A DNA stretch of 64,000 bases, taken from assembly GCA_964510785.1 (NCBI GenBank), contig CAZECM010000010.1, positions 1-64,000 of the forward strand. The letters run 5' to 3'. This DNA comes from JAAYZM01 sp964510785. GTDB lineage: Bacteria > Actinomycetota > Actinomycetes > Actinomycetales > Cellulomonadaceae. A program made the translations under genes and the position numbers. The notes under the pieces are model-generated. The model worked only from the letters and a program-made list of their open reading frames with translations. It did not search any database and had not been told where the DNA came from. Positions 8,838-17,925 of this stretch are shown here, piece after piece; positions within the stretch are counted from its first letter, which is position 1, and every line of letters starts with the position of its first letter.

Positions 8838-10079
8838 ATGGCATGGATAGATAGCACGGAGCACCACCGCCAGCTCGCCGCCGAGGCGGACCGGCTCTTC
8901 GAGTTCGGCGCCCGTGCCGCGCTCCCGACGGGCGGCTTCGGCTACCTCGACGAGCGCGGCGACGTGGACCCCAGGCGACCGGTCGAGCTGTGGATCACGT
9001 GCCGCATGACGCACGTGTTCGCGCTCGCGGCACTCGAGGGACGTCCCGGTGCTGCCGAGCTCGTCGACCACGGCTTGGCGGCGCTGACCGGCCCGTTCGC
9101 GGACCGCGAGCACGGCGGCTGGTTCCCCGCGCTCGACCCGGCCACGGGCGCTCCGCTCAGCACCGTCAAGGACGCCTACCCGCACGCGTTCGTCGTCCTC
9201 GCGACCTCGAGCGCGACCGTGGCGGGCCGGCTGGGTGCCCCGGAGCTGCTCGCCCGGGCGCTCGAGACCAGCACCGCACACTTCTGGGACGAGGCCGCCG
9301 GCATGGTCGTCGAGTCGTGGGACCGCGAGTTCGCCACGCTCGAGGCCTATCGCGGCATCAACGCGAACATGCACACGCTCGAGGCCTACCTCGCGGCGTG
9401 GGGCGTCACGCGCGAGCGCGTCTGGCTCGACCGGGCGCTGCGCATCGTCGAGCGCACCGTGCACGGGTACGCGCGCGAGAACGGCTGGCGGCTCCCCGAG
9501 CACTTCGACCCGCAGTGGCGACCGCTCCCGGACTACAACAAGGACACGCCCGCGCACCCGTTCCGACCCTTCGGTGCGACGATCGGCCACTGGTTCGAGT
9601 GGGCGCGCCTCACGCTGCACGCCCGCGCGGAGCTCCTCGCCCTCGGCGAGCCGGCCCCCGCATGGCTCCTCGACGACGCGACGGGGCTCTTCGACGCCGG
9701 CGTGCGCGAGGGCTGGGCCGTCGACGGCGCCCCCGGCTTCGTCTACACCGTCGACTGGGACGGGCGCCCCGTCGTGCGCGAGCGCATGCACTGGGTGCTG
9801 TGCGAAGCGCTCGGTGCCGCGGCGGCGCTCTACGCCGCCACGGGCGACGAGCGCTTCGACGCGCCGTACCGCGAGTGGTGGGCCTACGCCGAGCGGTACT
9901 ACATCGACGCCGACGGCGGCTCGTGGTGGCACGAGCTCTCCCCGGCGAACGAGGTGTCGCGCACCGTGTGGGAGGGCAAGGCCGACGTCTATCACGCCGT
10001 GCAGGCGACGTTCGTGCCGCGACTGCCCCTCGCACCAGCGTTCGCCCCGGCGCTCGCGGCGGGCCTCCTGATCGCCTGA
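8838..10079 (+). CDS. N-acylglucosamine 2-epimerase family (AGE) sugar isomerase
   Basis: A 413-residue (alpha/alpha)6-barrel enzyme of the AGE family, which includes mannose isomerase, YihS-type aldose-ketose isomerases and cellobiose epimerases. Family blocks seen are TCRMTHVFALA near the N-terminus, EHGGWFPALD, KDAYPHAFVVLA, the EAYRGINANMHTLEAYLAAW helix and the WEGKADVYHAVQA block near the C-terminus. His residues in these blocks are expected catalytic acid/base groups. The length is typical of YihS/mannose isomerase. The long open frame upstream (from 8265) is antisense to bpa and not used; the chosen ATG begins MAWIDSTEHH, as in relatives. Confidence 0.87.
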   Translation: MAWIDSTEHHRQLAAEADRLFEFGARAALPTGGFGYLDERGDVDPRRPVELWITCRMTHVFALAALEGRPGAAELVDHGLAALTGPFADREHGGWFPALDPATGAPLSTVKDAYPHAFVVLATSSATVAGRLGAPELLARALETSTAHFWDEAAGMVVESWDREFATLEAYRGINANMHTLEAYLAAWGVTRERVWLDRALRIVERTVHGYARENGWRLPEHFDPQWRPLPDYNKDTPAHPFRPFGATIGHWFEWARLTLHARAELLALGEPAPAWLLDDATGLFDAGVREGWAVDGAPGFVYTVDWDGRPVVRERMHWVLCEALGAAAALYAATGDERFDAPYREWWAYAERYYIDADGGSWWHELSPANEVSRTVWEGKADVYHAVQATFVPRLPLAPAFAPALAAGLLIA

Positions 10080-10083
10080 GGGC

Positions 10084-11070
10084 TCAGTCCCCCGGCGGGA
10101 CGAGCAGCACCTTGCCGAACGCCTCGCCCGAGTCGAGCAGGTCGTGCGCCTCGCCGGCGCGGTCCATGGGAACCGTCGCGTGCACCACGGGACGCACGCG
10201 TCCGGCGGCCACGAGCGGCCAGACGTGCTCGCGCAGGTCCGCGACGATCGCGGCCCGCTCGACGAGCGGGCGGGAACGCAGCGTGGTGCCGGCCACGGTG
10301 AGCCGCCGCGCGAGCAGCAGCCCGAGGTCGATCTCCCCTCGCCGCCCCCGCTGCAGGCCGATGACGACGAGCCGCCCGCCCGTCGCGAGGCAGCGCAGGT
10401 TCTCGTCGAGCGCGCCCGCGCCGAGGATGTCGAGCACGACGTCGACGCCGCGCCCGTCGGTCGCCTCGAGCACGGCCGCCGGGACGTCGTCGTCGGCGTA
10501 CGGGATCGCGACGTCGGCCCCGAGCCCCCGGACGAGCGCGCAGCGCGCAGCGTCCCGGGCCGTCGCGACGACACGGGCGCCGAGGGCGGCGGCGAGCTGG
10601 ACCACGAACGAGCCGACGCCGCCCGAGCCACCGTGGACGAGCACCGTCTCGCCGGCGCGCAGCCGCGCCGTGCCCACGAGGTTGGACCACGCCGTGGCCG
10701 CGGCCTCGGGCAGTGCGGCGGCGTCGCGCAGGGGCACGCCGTCGGGCACGGGGAGGGCGAGGGACGCGGGCACGACGGCGCGTTCCGCGTACCCACCGCC
10801 CGGCAGCAGGGCGCAGACCGGGTCGCCGACCTCCCACCCCTCGACGTCGGGACCGACGACGACGACGCGCCCCGAGACCTCGAGCCCGGGCCACGCCGGT
10901 GCGCCGGCGGGCGGCGGGTAGCGGCCCTCGCGCTGGAGGATGTCCGCCCGGTTGACCCCGGCCGCGACGACGTCGACGAGGAGCTCTCCCGGCCCGGGCT
11001 CTACCTCAGGGGCGTGCGACCACGCAAGGACCTCGGTCCCACCGGGTGAAGAAATCGCCACCATGCGCAT
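10084..11070 (-). CDS. NAD(P)H quinone oxidoreductase, PIG3 type
   Basis: A 328-residue medium-chain dehydrogenase/reductase of the zinc-free quinone-oxidoreductase branch. The N-terminal GroES-like domain contains GVNRADILQREGRYPPP, the PIG3 signature, and the Rossmann motif is VHGGSGGVGSFVVQLA. It lacks the Zn-binding Cys cluster, as expected for the group. The start at 11070 (MRMVAISSPGG) is chosen over longer in-frame options because it matches the family N-terminus; an ATG two codons later is equally possible. It is convergent with the isomerase, only 4 bases between stops. Confidence 0.9.
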   Translation of the reverse strand: MRMVAISSPGGTEVLAWSHAPEVEPGPGELLVDVVAAGVNRADILQREGRYPPPAGAPAWPGLEVSGRVVVVGPDVEGWEVGDPVCALLPGGGYAERAVVPASLALPVPDGVPLRDAAALPEAAATAWSNLVGTARLRAGETVLVHGGSGGVGSFVVQLAAALGARVVATARDAARCALVRGLGADVAIPYADDDVPAAVLEATDGRGVDVVLDILGAGALDENLRCLATGGRLVVIGLQRGRRGEIDLGLLLARRLTVAGTTLRSRPLVERAAIVADLREHVWPLVAAGRVRPVVHATVPMDRAGEAHDLLDSGEAFGKVLLVPPGD

Positions 11071-11144
11071 GGGCTCGAGCCTAGGTCGTCCACGTTCGTC
11101 CCGAGTTAGGGGGTGAGTTATCGGCATCCATCTGACAAACTCGC

Positions 11145-11215
11145 ACCCGGGGCTAATGCCCCGGTCGGTCGCGGCCGATGATGGTGGAACGGCAGTGGTC
11201 CGCCCTTCGCGGACC
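11145..11215 (+). promoter_or_regulatory. Leader region of the conservon with two hairpins
   Basis: The 201-base gap between the divergent oxidoreductase and cvnA contains two stem-loops: accggggc-type arms at 11145-11165 (one bulged base) and a 7-bp stem GGTCCGC/GCGGACC at 11197-11215. I see no convincing -10/-35 pair; the hairpins may lie in the mRNA leader. Confidence 0.4.
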
Positions 11216-11271
11216 GGTAACAGCCGAGACCTTGGCCGAGTGGGCTTGTGGTCGAGTGGGAGAAGGTGACC

Positions 11272-14200
11272 ATGTTGCGCAGGTTGAGCATTCGAGGAAA
11301 GGTCCTCGCGGTCCTCGCCGTGCCTATCCTCGTGCTTGTGCTCGCCGCGACGTTCGTCTCGGCGCAAGCGCTCAACGAGGTCCGCGTCGCGCGTGCCGTC
11401 AACGGCGCGCTCGGTTCCCTGCAGACGATGCGAGTCTTCGCCCAGGCCATCCAGGTGGAGCGCGCCGCGGCGGTCAACCACGTCGGTGAGGTGCAGCTCG
11501 ACGCTGCGATCAAGCGCAATGACGTGAAGGAGACCGACGAGCAGGCCGAGGCCCGCCCGGCCCGGGCCGAGGAGCGCGCCGCGGCGTACGAGGCCTCGAC
11601 CGGTGCCACCGACGCGACGATGGCCCGCGCCGCCGAGCGGATGAACGAGGTCGACTTCGACGCCCTCGACCCGCTCGTGAACGAGGCGACCCAGCGCGTC
11701 GTCGCCGCCACGGCCGGCATCCAGACCGCGCGCGAGGCCGTGGAGCGTGGCAACGTCGCGCCGAACGTCATCGACGGGCAGTACACGGCGGTCATCCTCG
11801 AGGCGCTGCAGCTCACGGACCGGTTCGCGGCCACGATCAACAACCGGCAGCTCGGTACCTACCTCTCCGCGTACGCCCTCGTCGACGTCACGACGGAGCG
11901 CATCACCAACGAGCGCGACTTCGGTTTCTACACCCTCGAGCGCGACGGCACGGACGGCTCCGCGAACTCCCACCTGCGCGGCATGTTCCCCGAGACGAAC
12001 TCGGTGCACGCCCGTGCCCGCGCCGCGGTGAGCGCGCTCGCGAGCGAAGACCTCGTGATGCCCGACCTCGGCGCCTCGTTCGACGGCTTCGCGGCCTGGC
12101 ACAGCCAGCGCATCAACATCACGTCGAGGGACCAGGGCTTCGAGTCGGTGCGGGAGAACCTCTGGTTCGACAAGGCGACGATCGAGTCCGAGGCCCTCGA
12201 GCCCACGCTCTCCGCCCTGTGGAGCCAGTCCCAGCGCAACGCCCAGTCCGCCCAGTCCGCGGCCCTGTCCCAGGCGACGCTGACCATCCTCGCGGCCATC
12301 GCCGCGGTCGCCCTGTCGGTCCTCGTCGCCCTGCTGATCAGCCGTACCATCGTCGTCCCGCTCCGTCGCCTGACCGCGGCTGCCGGCGAGGTCCGCGACC
12401 AGCTGCCGAGGCTCGTCGAGCAGGTGGCCACGCCCGGCGAGGGTCCCGACATCTCCCTCATGCAGATCCCCGTGGACTCCACCGACGAGATCGGCCGCCT
12501 GGCCAACGCGTTCAACGAGGTGAACCAGACCACGGTCGAGGTCGCCCAGGAGCAGGCTGCGCTGCGTGGTTCCATCGCGGAGATGTTCGTCAACGTCGCC
12601 CGGCGCGACCAGGTCCTCCTCAACCGCCAGCTGAGCTTCATCGACACGCTCGAGCGCGAGGAGGAAGACCCGAACACCCTGGCGAACCTCTTCCGCCTCG
12701 ACCACCTCGCGACCCGGATGCGCCGCAACGCGGAGTCGCTCCTCGTGCTCGCCGGCATCGACTCCGGTCGGCGCGTGCGCGGCTCGATGACCCTCTCCGA
12801 CGTGATCCGCACCGCGTCCTCCGAGATCGAGCAGTACGACCGCGTCAACCTCGAGCTCGGCGTCGACCCCCACATGCACGGCTTCAACTCGCTGCCCGCC
12901 GCGCACATGCTCGCCGAGGTCCTCGAGAACGCCACGGTGTTCTCCGAGCCCGGTTCGCCCGTCGAGGTCGTCACCTCGGCCGAGATCGAGTTCATCACCG
13001 TCACGATCATCGACCGCGGTCTCGGCATGAGCGACGAGGACATCGCGGCCGCGAACGCACGGATCCGGCAGACCACGGCGAGCGACGCCGTCGGCGCCCA
13101 GCGCCTGGGCCTGCACGTGGTCGGCCGTATCGCGGCGCGCCTCGGCACGAAGGTCGTCTTCGCCCGGGCCGACGACGAGGGCGGCACGCAGGTGCGCATC
13201 CGCTTCCCCCGTGCGCTGTTCGTCGACGACGCCGAAGAGGCTCAGCCCGGCAGCGGCGGTCGCGTGCTCGCCTCGGGCTCGCTCGCCGCGGACGAGGAAG
13301 CCCCGCTCGTGGTCCCGGTCGACCTCGAGGCGCTGACCGACGGCGAGACCGGGCTCGGCCTGCCGCGCCGTCGTGCCGTCGACGCACCGCCGCAGGCGCC
13401 CGCCGCGGGCGCACCGACGACGTCGAGCGGCCTCCCGGCCCGACGCAACATCGTGCTCCCCGAGACGGTCACGCCGAACCTCTCCCCCGAGGTCGCCGCG
13501 TCCGCCGCGGCCGGGTGGTCCCCGAACGTCAACGCCCCCGCCGCGAGCGGGCTGCCGTCCCGCACCGTCGGGGCCACGGCCGCGGCACGCTCCGACGAGG
13601 ACGCCCCCGCCGCCCCGCCGCGCCCTGCCGCGGCGAGCCTCGACCCCGAGCGCAGGTCCGGCATGTTCGCCGGCTTCCGCCGAGGCGCCGAGTCCGCCGA
13701 GCCGGAGCCCGTGGGCACCGACACCGACGGCGGCGAGAACCACACCGAGGCATCCCGGTCCCAGGCCATGGTCATCCCGGGCCTGGTCCCCGACGACGAC
13801 GGCGCAGCCGTGATCGATGCGCCCTCCGCGAGCTCGGCCCCCGGGTTCGAGCCGGACGGCTCGACGTGGGACGGCGCGTACGACGCGTCCGTCCAGGAGT
13901 CGCTCGCGAACGAGGCGCCCGTCAGCGAGGTGCCCGCCCAGACGTGGCAGGAGCGCGAGCAGCCCGCCGCCGAGTGGTCCGGGTCCGTCCCGTCCGCGCC
14001 GAGCCTGGGTTCGCCCGACGCCTCGCCCGCCGTGTGGGAGGCTCCGGCAGCCCAGGACGCTCCGGTGTGGGAGGCGCCCGCCGAGGCGCCGCCCGCGTGG
14101 GAAGCCCCCGCAGCTCAGGACGCTCCGGTGTGGGAAGCGCCTACCCAGGAAGCCCCCGTGTGGGAAGCACCTGCCGAGGCGCCTGCCGCATGGGGCGCTC

Positions 14201-15774
14201 CCGCCCAGGACGCCCCGGTCTGGGGTGCACCCGCCGCCGAGGCGCCGGCCGCGGCGGTCCCGAGCTGGGGTCCCGCGGACGCCGCCTGGTCGCCCGCCCA
14301 GCCCGATCCTTCCGTCGAGGCGCAGTACGCCACGCCGAGCGCGCTGAGCCCCGCCGTCGAGCCCGAGGCGCAGTACTACGCGACCCCCGAGGCGCCCGCG
14401 ACGCAGTACCCCGCGTTCACGCCGGACGCGGGCTACGCCGCCCCGGCAGCCGCCGAGCCCGTCTGGAGCCCCGAGGCCCCGGTGGCCCCGGCGCTCGAGC
14501 CCGACGTGCCGGCACCGGCGCCCACGCCCGCCCCGGAGAGCACCGTGCCCGCCGCGGCCGTGTGGACCCCGACGGACCCGTCGCAGGCTCCTGCCGTACC
14601 ACAGGCTCCCGGCTCCGCGCCGGCCCCCGCCGGACCGTCCTGGCTCTCCGCCGCCGCCCCGGCCCCGCAGCAGGTGGCGCCAGCAGCCCCCGTCGCGCCG
14701 GCCGCGATCCCGGCGGCACCCCTGGCCCCGGCTCCGACGGTTCCCGCGCTCCCGGCCTTCGCCGACGTCGTCGGTCAGGCCCCCGAGGCACCCTCGCGCC
14801 GTTCGCGCCGCGGTGGCGAGAGCGCCGGCTCCACCGGTAAGCCCTCTCGCGCCGAGCGGCGGGCGGCTCGCCGGGCCGACGCGAAGGCCCAGGCCGAGCA
14901 GAAGGCCCTCGCCAAGGCCGAGGCGCGTGCGGCCAAGAAGGGCAAGGGCGCGTCCCTCCCGACCGCGGCCAGCCCGGCTGCGGCCGTGGACGCCGGTCCC
15001 ACGCCGGGCTTCCTGTCGCAGCCCACGTCGATCGCCGCCCTGCGTGCGGGCGACGCTCCCGCTCCAGCGGCGTCCGTACCGACACCGCTGCCCGCGGCCT
15101 GGTCGGCCTCCACCCCCGCGCAGCCGAGCGCACCCGCGCCCCAGCCCGCGGCGTGGTCGGCACCGGTTGCCGAGCCCACGGCCCCTGCGGCACCCGACCT
15201 CGCCCAGCCGCAGGCCGCGGCGCCGGACGGCTTCGCGCCCGCGTTCCAGCCCCGGACACCGGCATCCCCGGCTGCCGCAGCCCCCGCTGCGCCGTCGTCG
15301 GGCACGGCCTTCACCCCCTCCTCCTCGGGCGCATGGACGCCGGGCGGAGCGGGCGCGGGTGACGGCTCGCCGCGCCAGTTCGGGGTGCTCGACGACGAGG
15401 TCGCCGCGATGCTGGCCCTGCGTTCCGACATCCAGGAGCAGGCGCTGTCCGAGCTGAGCCAGCTCTCGACGTACCGCCCGCAGGTCGTCAAGCCGGCGGC
15501 CTCGCTCGCCCGGCGCACGCCGTCGGCCATCCCCTCGGCGCCCGAGATGGCCGAGGCCGACGGAGGCCAGCCCGTCGAGCGCGACCCCGAGAAGCTCCGC
15601 TCGCGCCTGTCGAGCTTCCAGAGCGGCGCCACGCGCGGCCGCCGTGCGCAGGACGCACCCACCGACCCCGCACCGTCGACCGACGGTGCGGTGCCCACGG
15701 CGAATGGCTCTGCGGAGCACGCCAGCCCTGGGACATCGACGTCCGAGACCACTCAGGAGGCTCAGACATGGTGA
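11272..15774 (+). CDS. cvnA: Conservon sensor histidine kinase CvnA with giant Pro/Ala tail
   Basis: A 1500-residue membrane kinase. Start ATG 11272 has GGAGAAGG 5-6 bases upstream; a GTG at 11248 is rejected. Layout: TM at about 11-33; a helical extracytoplasmic NIT-type sensor (about 40-330); TM at about 333-358; HAMP (to about 420); dimerisation helix with probable phospho-acceptor His478 in LFRLDHLATRM; and an ATPase domain with N-box Asn553 (EVLENATVFS) and GLGMSDEDIA. From about residue 660 to the end the protein is a low-complexity Pro/Ala tail with WEAP-type repeats (nt 14032-14262), a K/R-rich patch (nt 14800-14950) and a conserved-looking end (DDEVAAMLALRSDIQEQAL). It is followed by cvnB, cvnC and cvnD, so its partners are the roadblock protein and the GTPase rather than a response regulator. 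Confidence 0.9.
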   Translation: MLRRLSIRGKVLAVLAVPILVLVLAATFVSAQALNEVRVARAVNGALGSLQTMRVFAQAIQVERAAAVNHVGEVQLDAAIKRNDVKETDEQAEARPARAEERAAAYEASTGATDATMARAAERMNEVDFDALDPLVNEATQRVVAATAGIQTAREAVERGNVAPNVIDGQYTAVILEALQLTDRFAATINNRQLGTYLSAYALVDVTTERITNERDFGFYTLERDGTDGSANSHLRGMFPETNSVHARARAAVSALASEDLVMPDLGASFDGFAAWHSQRINITSRDQGFESVRENLWFDKATIESEALEPTLSALWSQSQRNAQSAQSAALSQATLTILAAIAAVALSVLVALLISRTIVVPLRRLTAAAGEVRDQLPRLVEQVATPGEGPDISLMQIPVDSTDEIGRLANAFNEVNQTTVEVAQEQAALRGSIAEMFVNVARRDQVLLNRQLSFIDTLEREEEDPNTLANLFRLDHLATRMRRNAESLLVLAGIDSGRRVRGSMTLSDVIRTASSEIEQYDRVNLELGVDPHMHGFNSLPAAHMLAEVLENATVFSEPGSPVEVVTSAEIEFITVTIIDRGLGMSDEDIAAANARIRQTTASDAVGAQRLGLHVVGRIAARLGTKVVFARADDEGGTQVRIRFPRALFVDDAEEAQPGSGGRVLASGSLAADEEAPLVVPVDLEALTDGETGLGLPRRRAVDAPPQAPAAGAPTTSSGLPARRNIVLPETVTPNLSPEVAASAAAGWSPNVNAPAASGLPSRTVGATAAARSDEDAPAAPPRPAAASLDPERRSGMFAGFRRGAESAEPEPVGTDTDGGENHTEASRSQAMVIPGLVPDDDGAAVIDAPSASSAPGFEPDGSTWDGAYDASVQESLANEAPVSEVPAQTWQEREQPAAEWSGSVPSAPSLGSPDASPAVWEAPAAQDAPVWEAPAEAPPAWEAPAAQDAPVWEAPTQEAPVWEAPAEAPAAWGAPAQDAPVWGAPAAEAPAAAVPSWGPADAAWSPAQPDPSVEAQYATPSALSPAVEPEAQYYATPEAPATQYPAFTPDAGYAAPAAAEPVWSPEAPVAPALEPDVPAPAPTPAPESTVPAAAVWTPTDPSQAPAVPQAPGSAPAPAGPSWLSAAAPAPQQVAPAAPVAPAAIPAAPLAPAPTVPALPAFADVVGQAPEAPSRRSRRGGESAGSTGKPSRAERRAARRADAKAQAEQKALAKAEARAAKKGKGASLPTAASPAAAVDAGPTPGFLSQPTSIAALRAGDAPAPAASVPTPLPAAWSASTPAQPSAPAPQPAAWSAPVAEPTAPAAPDLAQPQAAAPDGFAPAFQPRTPASPAAAAPAAPSSGTAFTPSSSGAWTPGGAGAGDGSPRQFGVLDDEVAAMLALRSDIQEQALSELSQLSTYRPQVVKPAASLARRTPSAIPSAPEMAEADGGQPVERDPEKLRSRLSSFQSGATRGRRAQDAPTDPAPSTDGAVPTANGSAEHASPGTSTSETTQEAQTW

Positions 15775-15829
15775 CCGTTCAGGGTTACATCGCAGCCGTT
15801 CGTTCCAACGGCCCATCGAAGGAGGAAGC

Positions 15830-16279
15830 GTGACAGCGCTCAGCACCGAGGCAGCCAACTTCGGCTGGCTGCTCGACAACTTCGTCCGGACCGTCCCGGG
15901 CACCCGGCACACCCTCGTGGTGTCCGCTGACGGACTGCTCATGGCGATGTCCGAGCAGCTCGACCGCACGAGCGGCGACCAGCTTGCCGCGATCGTCGCA
16001 GGAATGTCCTCGCTGACCCGTGGCGCCTCGCGCCAGCTCCGGGCCGGTGAGGTGCGTCAGGCGATCATCGAGATGGACAACTTGTTCTTGTTCCTCATGA
16101 GCGTGTCGAACGGATCGGTGCTCGCGGTTGTCGCAGAATCCAACTGTGACGTCGGCCTCATCGGTTACGAGATGGCGATGCTCGTCTCGCGCACCGAGGC
16201 GACGCTCACCCCGCAGCTCATCACCGAGATGCGGGACCACCTCCCCATCGATGGCGCCACCAGGGCGCCGGTGGGATGA
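15830..16279 (+). CDS. cvnB: Conservon roadblock/LC7 protein CvnB
   Basis: A 149-residue roadblock/LC7-domain protein; in other systems this fold binds small GTPases as a GAP- or scaffold-like partner. It begins at GTG 15830 after a strong GGAGGAA. Diagnostic blocks are NFGWLLDNFVRTVPGTRHTLVVSADGL-type strands (split here: FGWLLDNFV, HTLVVSADGLLMA) and SGDQLAAIVAGMSSLTRGA. It lies 55 bp after cvnA and 11 bp before cvnC, in one operon, and is expected to couple the kinase to the CvnD GTPase. Confidence 0.93.
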   Translation: MTALSTEAANFGWLLDNFVRTVPGTRHTLVVSADGLLMAMSEQLDRTSGDQLAAIVAGMSSLTRGASRQLRAGEVRQAIIEMDNLFLFLMSVSNGSVLAVVAESNCDVGLIGYEMAMLVSRTEATLTPQLITEMRDHLPIDGATRAPVG

Positions 16280-16290
16280 GGTCGAGATAG

Positions 16291-16668
16291 ATGTCCGACT
16301 CCTTCGAGTTCGAAACCCGGACGGTCCGGCCTTACGCCGTGACCGGTGGTCGGGTGCGCTCGGCGAACCTCGAGCTACCTCTCGAGGCACTCGTCGAGGT
16401 TCTCCCCGGATCCCGTGGGGCCATGGGCCTCACGCCCGAGAAGAAGGCCATCCTCGAGCACGCCACGGCCAACTACATCTCGATCGCAGAGCTCTCGGCC
16501 CTGCTCCACCTACCGCTCGGCGTCGTCAAGATCCTCGTCTCCGACATGAGCGACTCTGAGTTCATCCGTATCCACTCCTCGACCCCGATGGATGTCAACA
16601 CCGGACAGTCGCCTGCTCTGTCCCTAAGCGTGCTGGAGAGTGTTCTCAATGGCATTTCCGCCCTCTGA
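16291..16668 (+). CDS. cvnC: Conservon DUF742 protein CvnC
   Basis: A 125-residue DUF742 protein. The family signature VRPYAVTGGR is at about residues 12-21, and a winged-helix-like C-terminal half (ISIAELSALLHLPLGVVKILVSDM) is visible. Its biochemical role is not established; it always accompanies the roadblock protein and the GTPase. The 3' end overlaps cvnD by 20 bases, so the two are translationally coupled. Confidence 0.93.
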   Translation: MSDSFEFETRTVRPYAVTGGRVRSANLELPLEALVEVLPGSRGAMGLTPEKKAILEHATANYISIAELSALLHLPLGVVKILVSDMSDSEFIRIHSSTPMDVNTGQSPALSLSVLESVLNGISAL

Positions 16669-17257
16669 CACCGCCGGCGCCGGAGCTGCTGGCCCGTCCG
16701 GTGCTGCGCCCACCGTTGTCAAGATCGTCGTCGCCGGCGGGTTCGCCGTCGGGAAGACGACCTTTATCGGCTCGATCTCCGACATCGAGCCGCTCAACAC
16801 CGAAGCCGCGATGACCGAGCACTCCGTCGGCGTCGACGACGCCGGTGGTCAGACCGCACGCAAGACGACGACGACGGTCGCCATGGACTTCGGCCGCATC
16901 GCGCTGCCGGGCTCGTTGTGGCTGTACCTGTTCGGCACACCTGGGCAGGACCGCTTCCTGTTCATGTGGGACGACCTGGTGCGCGGTGCGATCGGTGCCG
17001 TGGTCCTCGTCGACACCGAGCGGCTCGAGCAGTGCTTCCCGGCCGTCGACTACTTCGAGTCGCGTGGCATCCCCTTCGTCGTCGGCGTGAACTGCTTCGA
17101 CGGCGTGGCCCGCCACCAGCTCGACGACGTCCGCGAGGCCCTGCAGATCCCCGCGCACGTGCCCGTGATGTACACCGACGCGCGTTCGCGTGCGGCGACC
17201 AAGCAGACGCTGATCTCGCTCGTCCAGCTGGCGATGGAGCGACTCCGCGGAGCGTGA
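16649..17257 (+). CDS. cvnD: Conservon small GTPase CvnD
   Basis: A 202-residue Ras/MglA-like GTPase. G1 is GGFAVGKT at residues 30-37 (Lys36), and G3 is the variant FGTPGQDR. G4 is a non-canonical VNCFD where Ras has NKxD, as is usual for this family. ATG 16649 is preferred over GTG 16640 because GGAGAG (16634-16639) is correctly spaced for it. It is the last gene of the conservon and is followed by a strong hairpin terminator. It probably cycles between nucleotide states under control of CvnB and signals to unknown targets. Confidence 0.93.
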   Translation: MAFPPSDTAGAGAAGPSGAAPTVVKIVVAGGFAVGKTTFIGSISDIEPLNTEAAMTEHSVGVDDAGGQTARKTTTTVAMDFGRIALPGSLWLYLFGTPGQDRFLFMWDDLVRGAIGAVVLVDTERLEQCFPAVDYFESRGIPFVVGVNCFDGVARHQLDDVREALQIPAHVPVMYTDARSRAATKQTLISLVQLAMERLRGA

Positions 17258-17275
17258 CCGGACCCACTCCCGGTC

Positions 17276-17322
17276 AACGCCTTCGGCCGGCCCTCCGCTT
17301 ACGGGGGCCGGCCGCTGGCGTT
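17276..17322 (+). terminator. Rho-independent-type hairpin after the conservon
   Basis: A long interrupted stem pairs AACGCC with GGCGTT and GGCCGGCCC with GGGCCGGCC around a 9-base loop. It begins 19 bases after the cvnD stop. Confidence 0.75.
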
Positions 17323-17380
17323 CCGGGGCTCGCTAGGCTTGCCCCCAGGTGAAGGCGCTGGCGACCCGACGGGTGGATGC

Positions 17381-17827
17381 ATGGCGGTGTATGTCGACGG
17401 ATCGGCGCTGAGCCGGTTCTTCCTCGACGTGCCCCAAGCCGAGGCGTGGCGGGAGTGGGCCTCGGAGCGTCTGCCCGAGCTGCGGCGCAGCGAGCTGAGC
17501 GTCATCGAGCTGCGACGGGTCACGGCGTCGCTCGACCGCAGCGCGCGCGTGGTCGCCGACGCGCTCGTCGAGCGGATCAGGGAGGTGCGCTTCTCCGACC
17601 AGGCGCTCGCACGGGCCGCGATGGTGGAGGGACGGCTCGCACCCTTCGCGGCCCTGCACTTCGGGGTGGCCCTCGCCGAGCCCGACATCGACTCGATCGC
17701 CACCTACGATCCCGTGCTCGCCACGGCCTGCCACCTGCACCGGCTGCGGGTCGTCTCCCCAGGTCGGCCCGCGCTGTGGTGGAACGATCTTCTCGCCAAG
17801 GACCCACCGGACGTCGTGCCAGAATGA
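17381..17827 (+). CDS. PIN-domain protein (VapC-like), no adjacent antitoxin
   Basis: A 148-residue PIN-domain protein, the fold of VapC ribonuclease toxins. Acidic active-site candidates are the Asp in AVYVDGSALSRFF (about residue 6), the Glu in LSVIELRRV, and the Asp pair in DIDSIATYDPVLATACHL near the C-terminus. No antitoxin-like gene lies next to it: upstream is the conservon terminator and downstream tRNA-Ser. It may be a solitary house-keeping PIN nuclease rather than an active toxin-antitoxin component. Confidence 0.8.
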   Translation: MAVYVDGSALSRFFLDVPQAEAWREWASERLPELRRSELSVIELRRVTASLDRSARVVADALVERIREVRFSDQALARAAMVEGRLAPFAALHFGVALAEPDIDSIATYDPVLATACHLHRLRVVSPGRPALWWNDLLAKDPPDVVPE

Positions 17828-17835
17828 TGCCTCCT

Positions 17836-17925
17836 GGAGGGCTGTCCGAGCGGCCGAAGGAGACGGTCTTGAAAACCGTTAGTGCGGTGTCCCCGCACTC
17901 AAGGGTTCGAATCCCTTGCCCTCCG
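17836..17925 (+). tRNA. tRNA-Ser (anticodon TGA)
   Basis: A 90-base cloverleaf with long variable arm. Acceptor GGAGGGC pairs with GCCCTCC at 17918-17924, discriminator G. The anticodon stem ACGGT/ACCGT encloses a loop with TGA at 17870-17872. The T-arm contains GGTTCGAATCC. The CCA end is not encoded. Confidence 0.97.

Noticed and set aside
11248..11271. GTG 11248 as the cvnA start
   Set aside because: ATG 11272 has the well-spaced GGAGAAGG; the upstream GTG has none and adds no family-like residues.
10084..15969. A 1961-codon open frame on the minus strand covering cvnA
   Set aside because: Only its last 328 codons (10084-11070) are a real gene. The rest is the antisense shadow of the GC-rich cvnA frame and has low-complexity composition without domains.
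17381..17827. VapBC-type toxin-antitoxin system
   Set aside because: No antitoxin-like frame lies within a few hundred bases on either side; only the PIN protein is supported.
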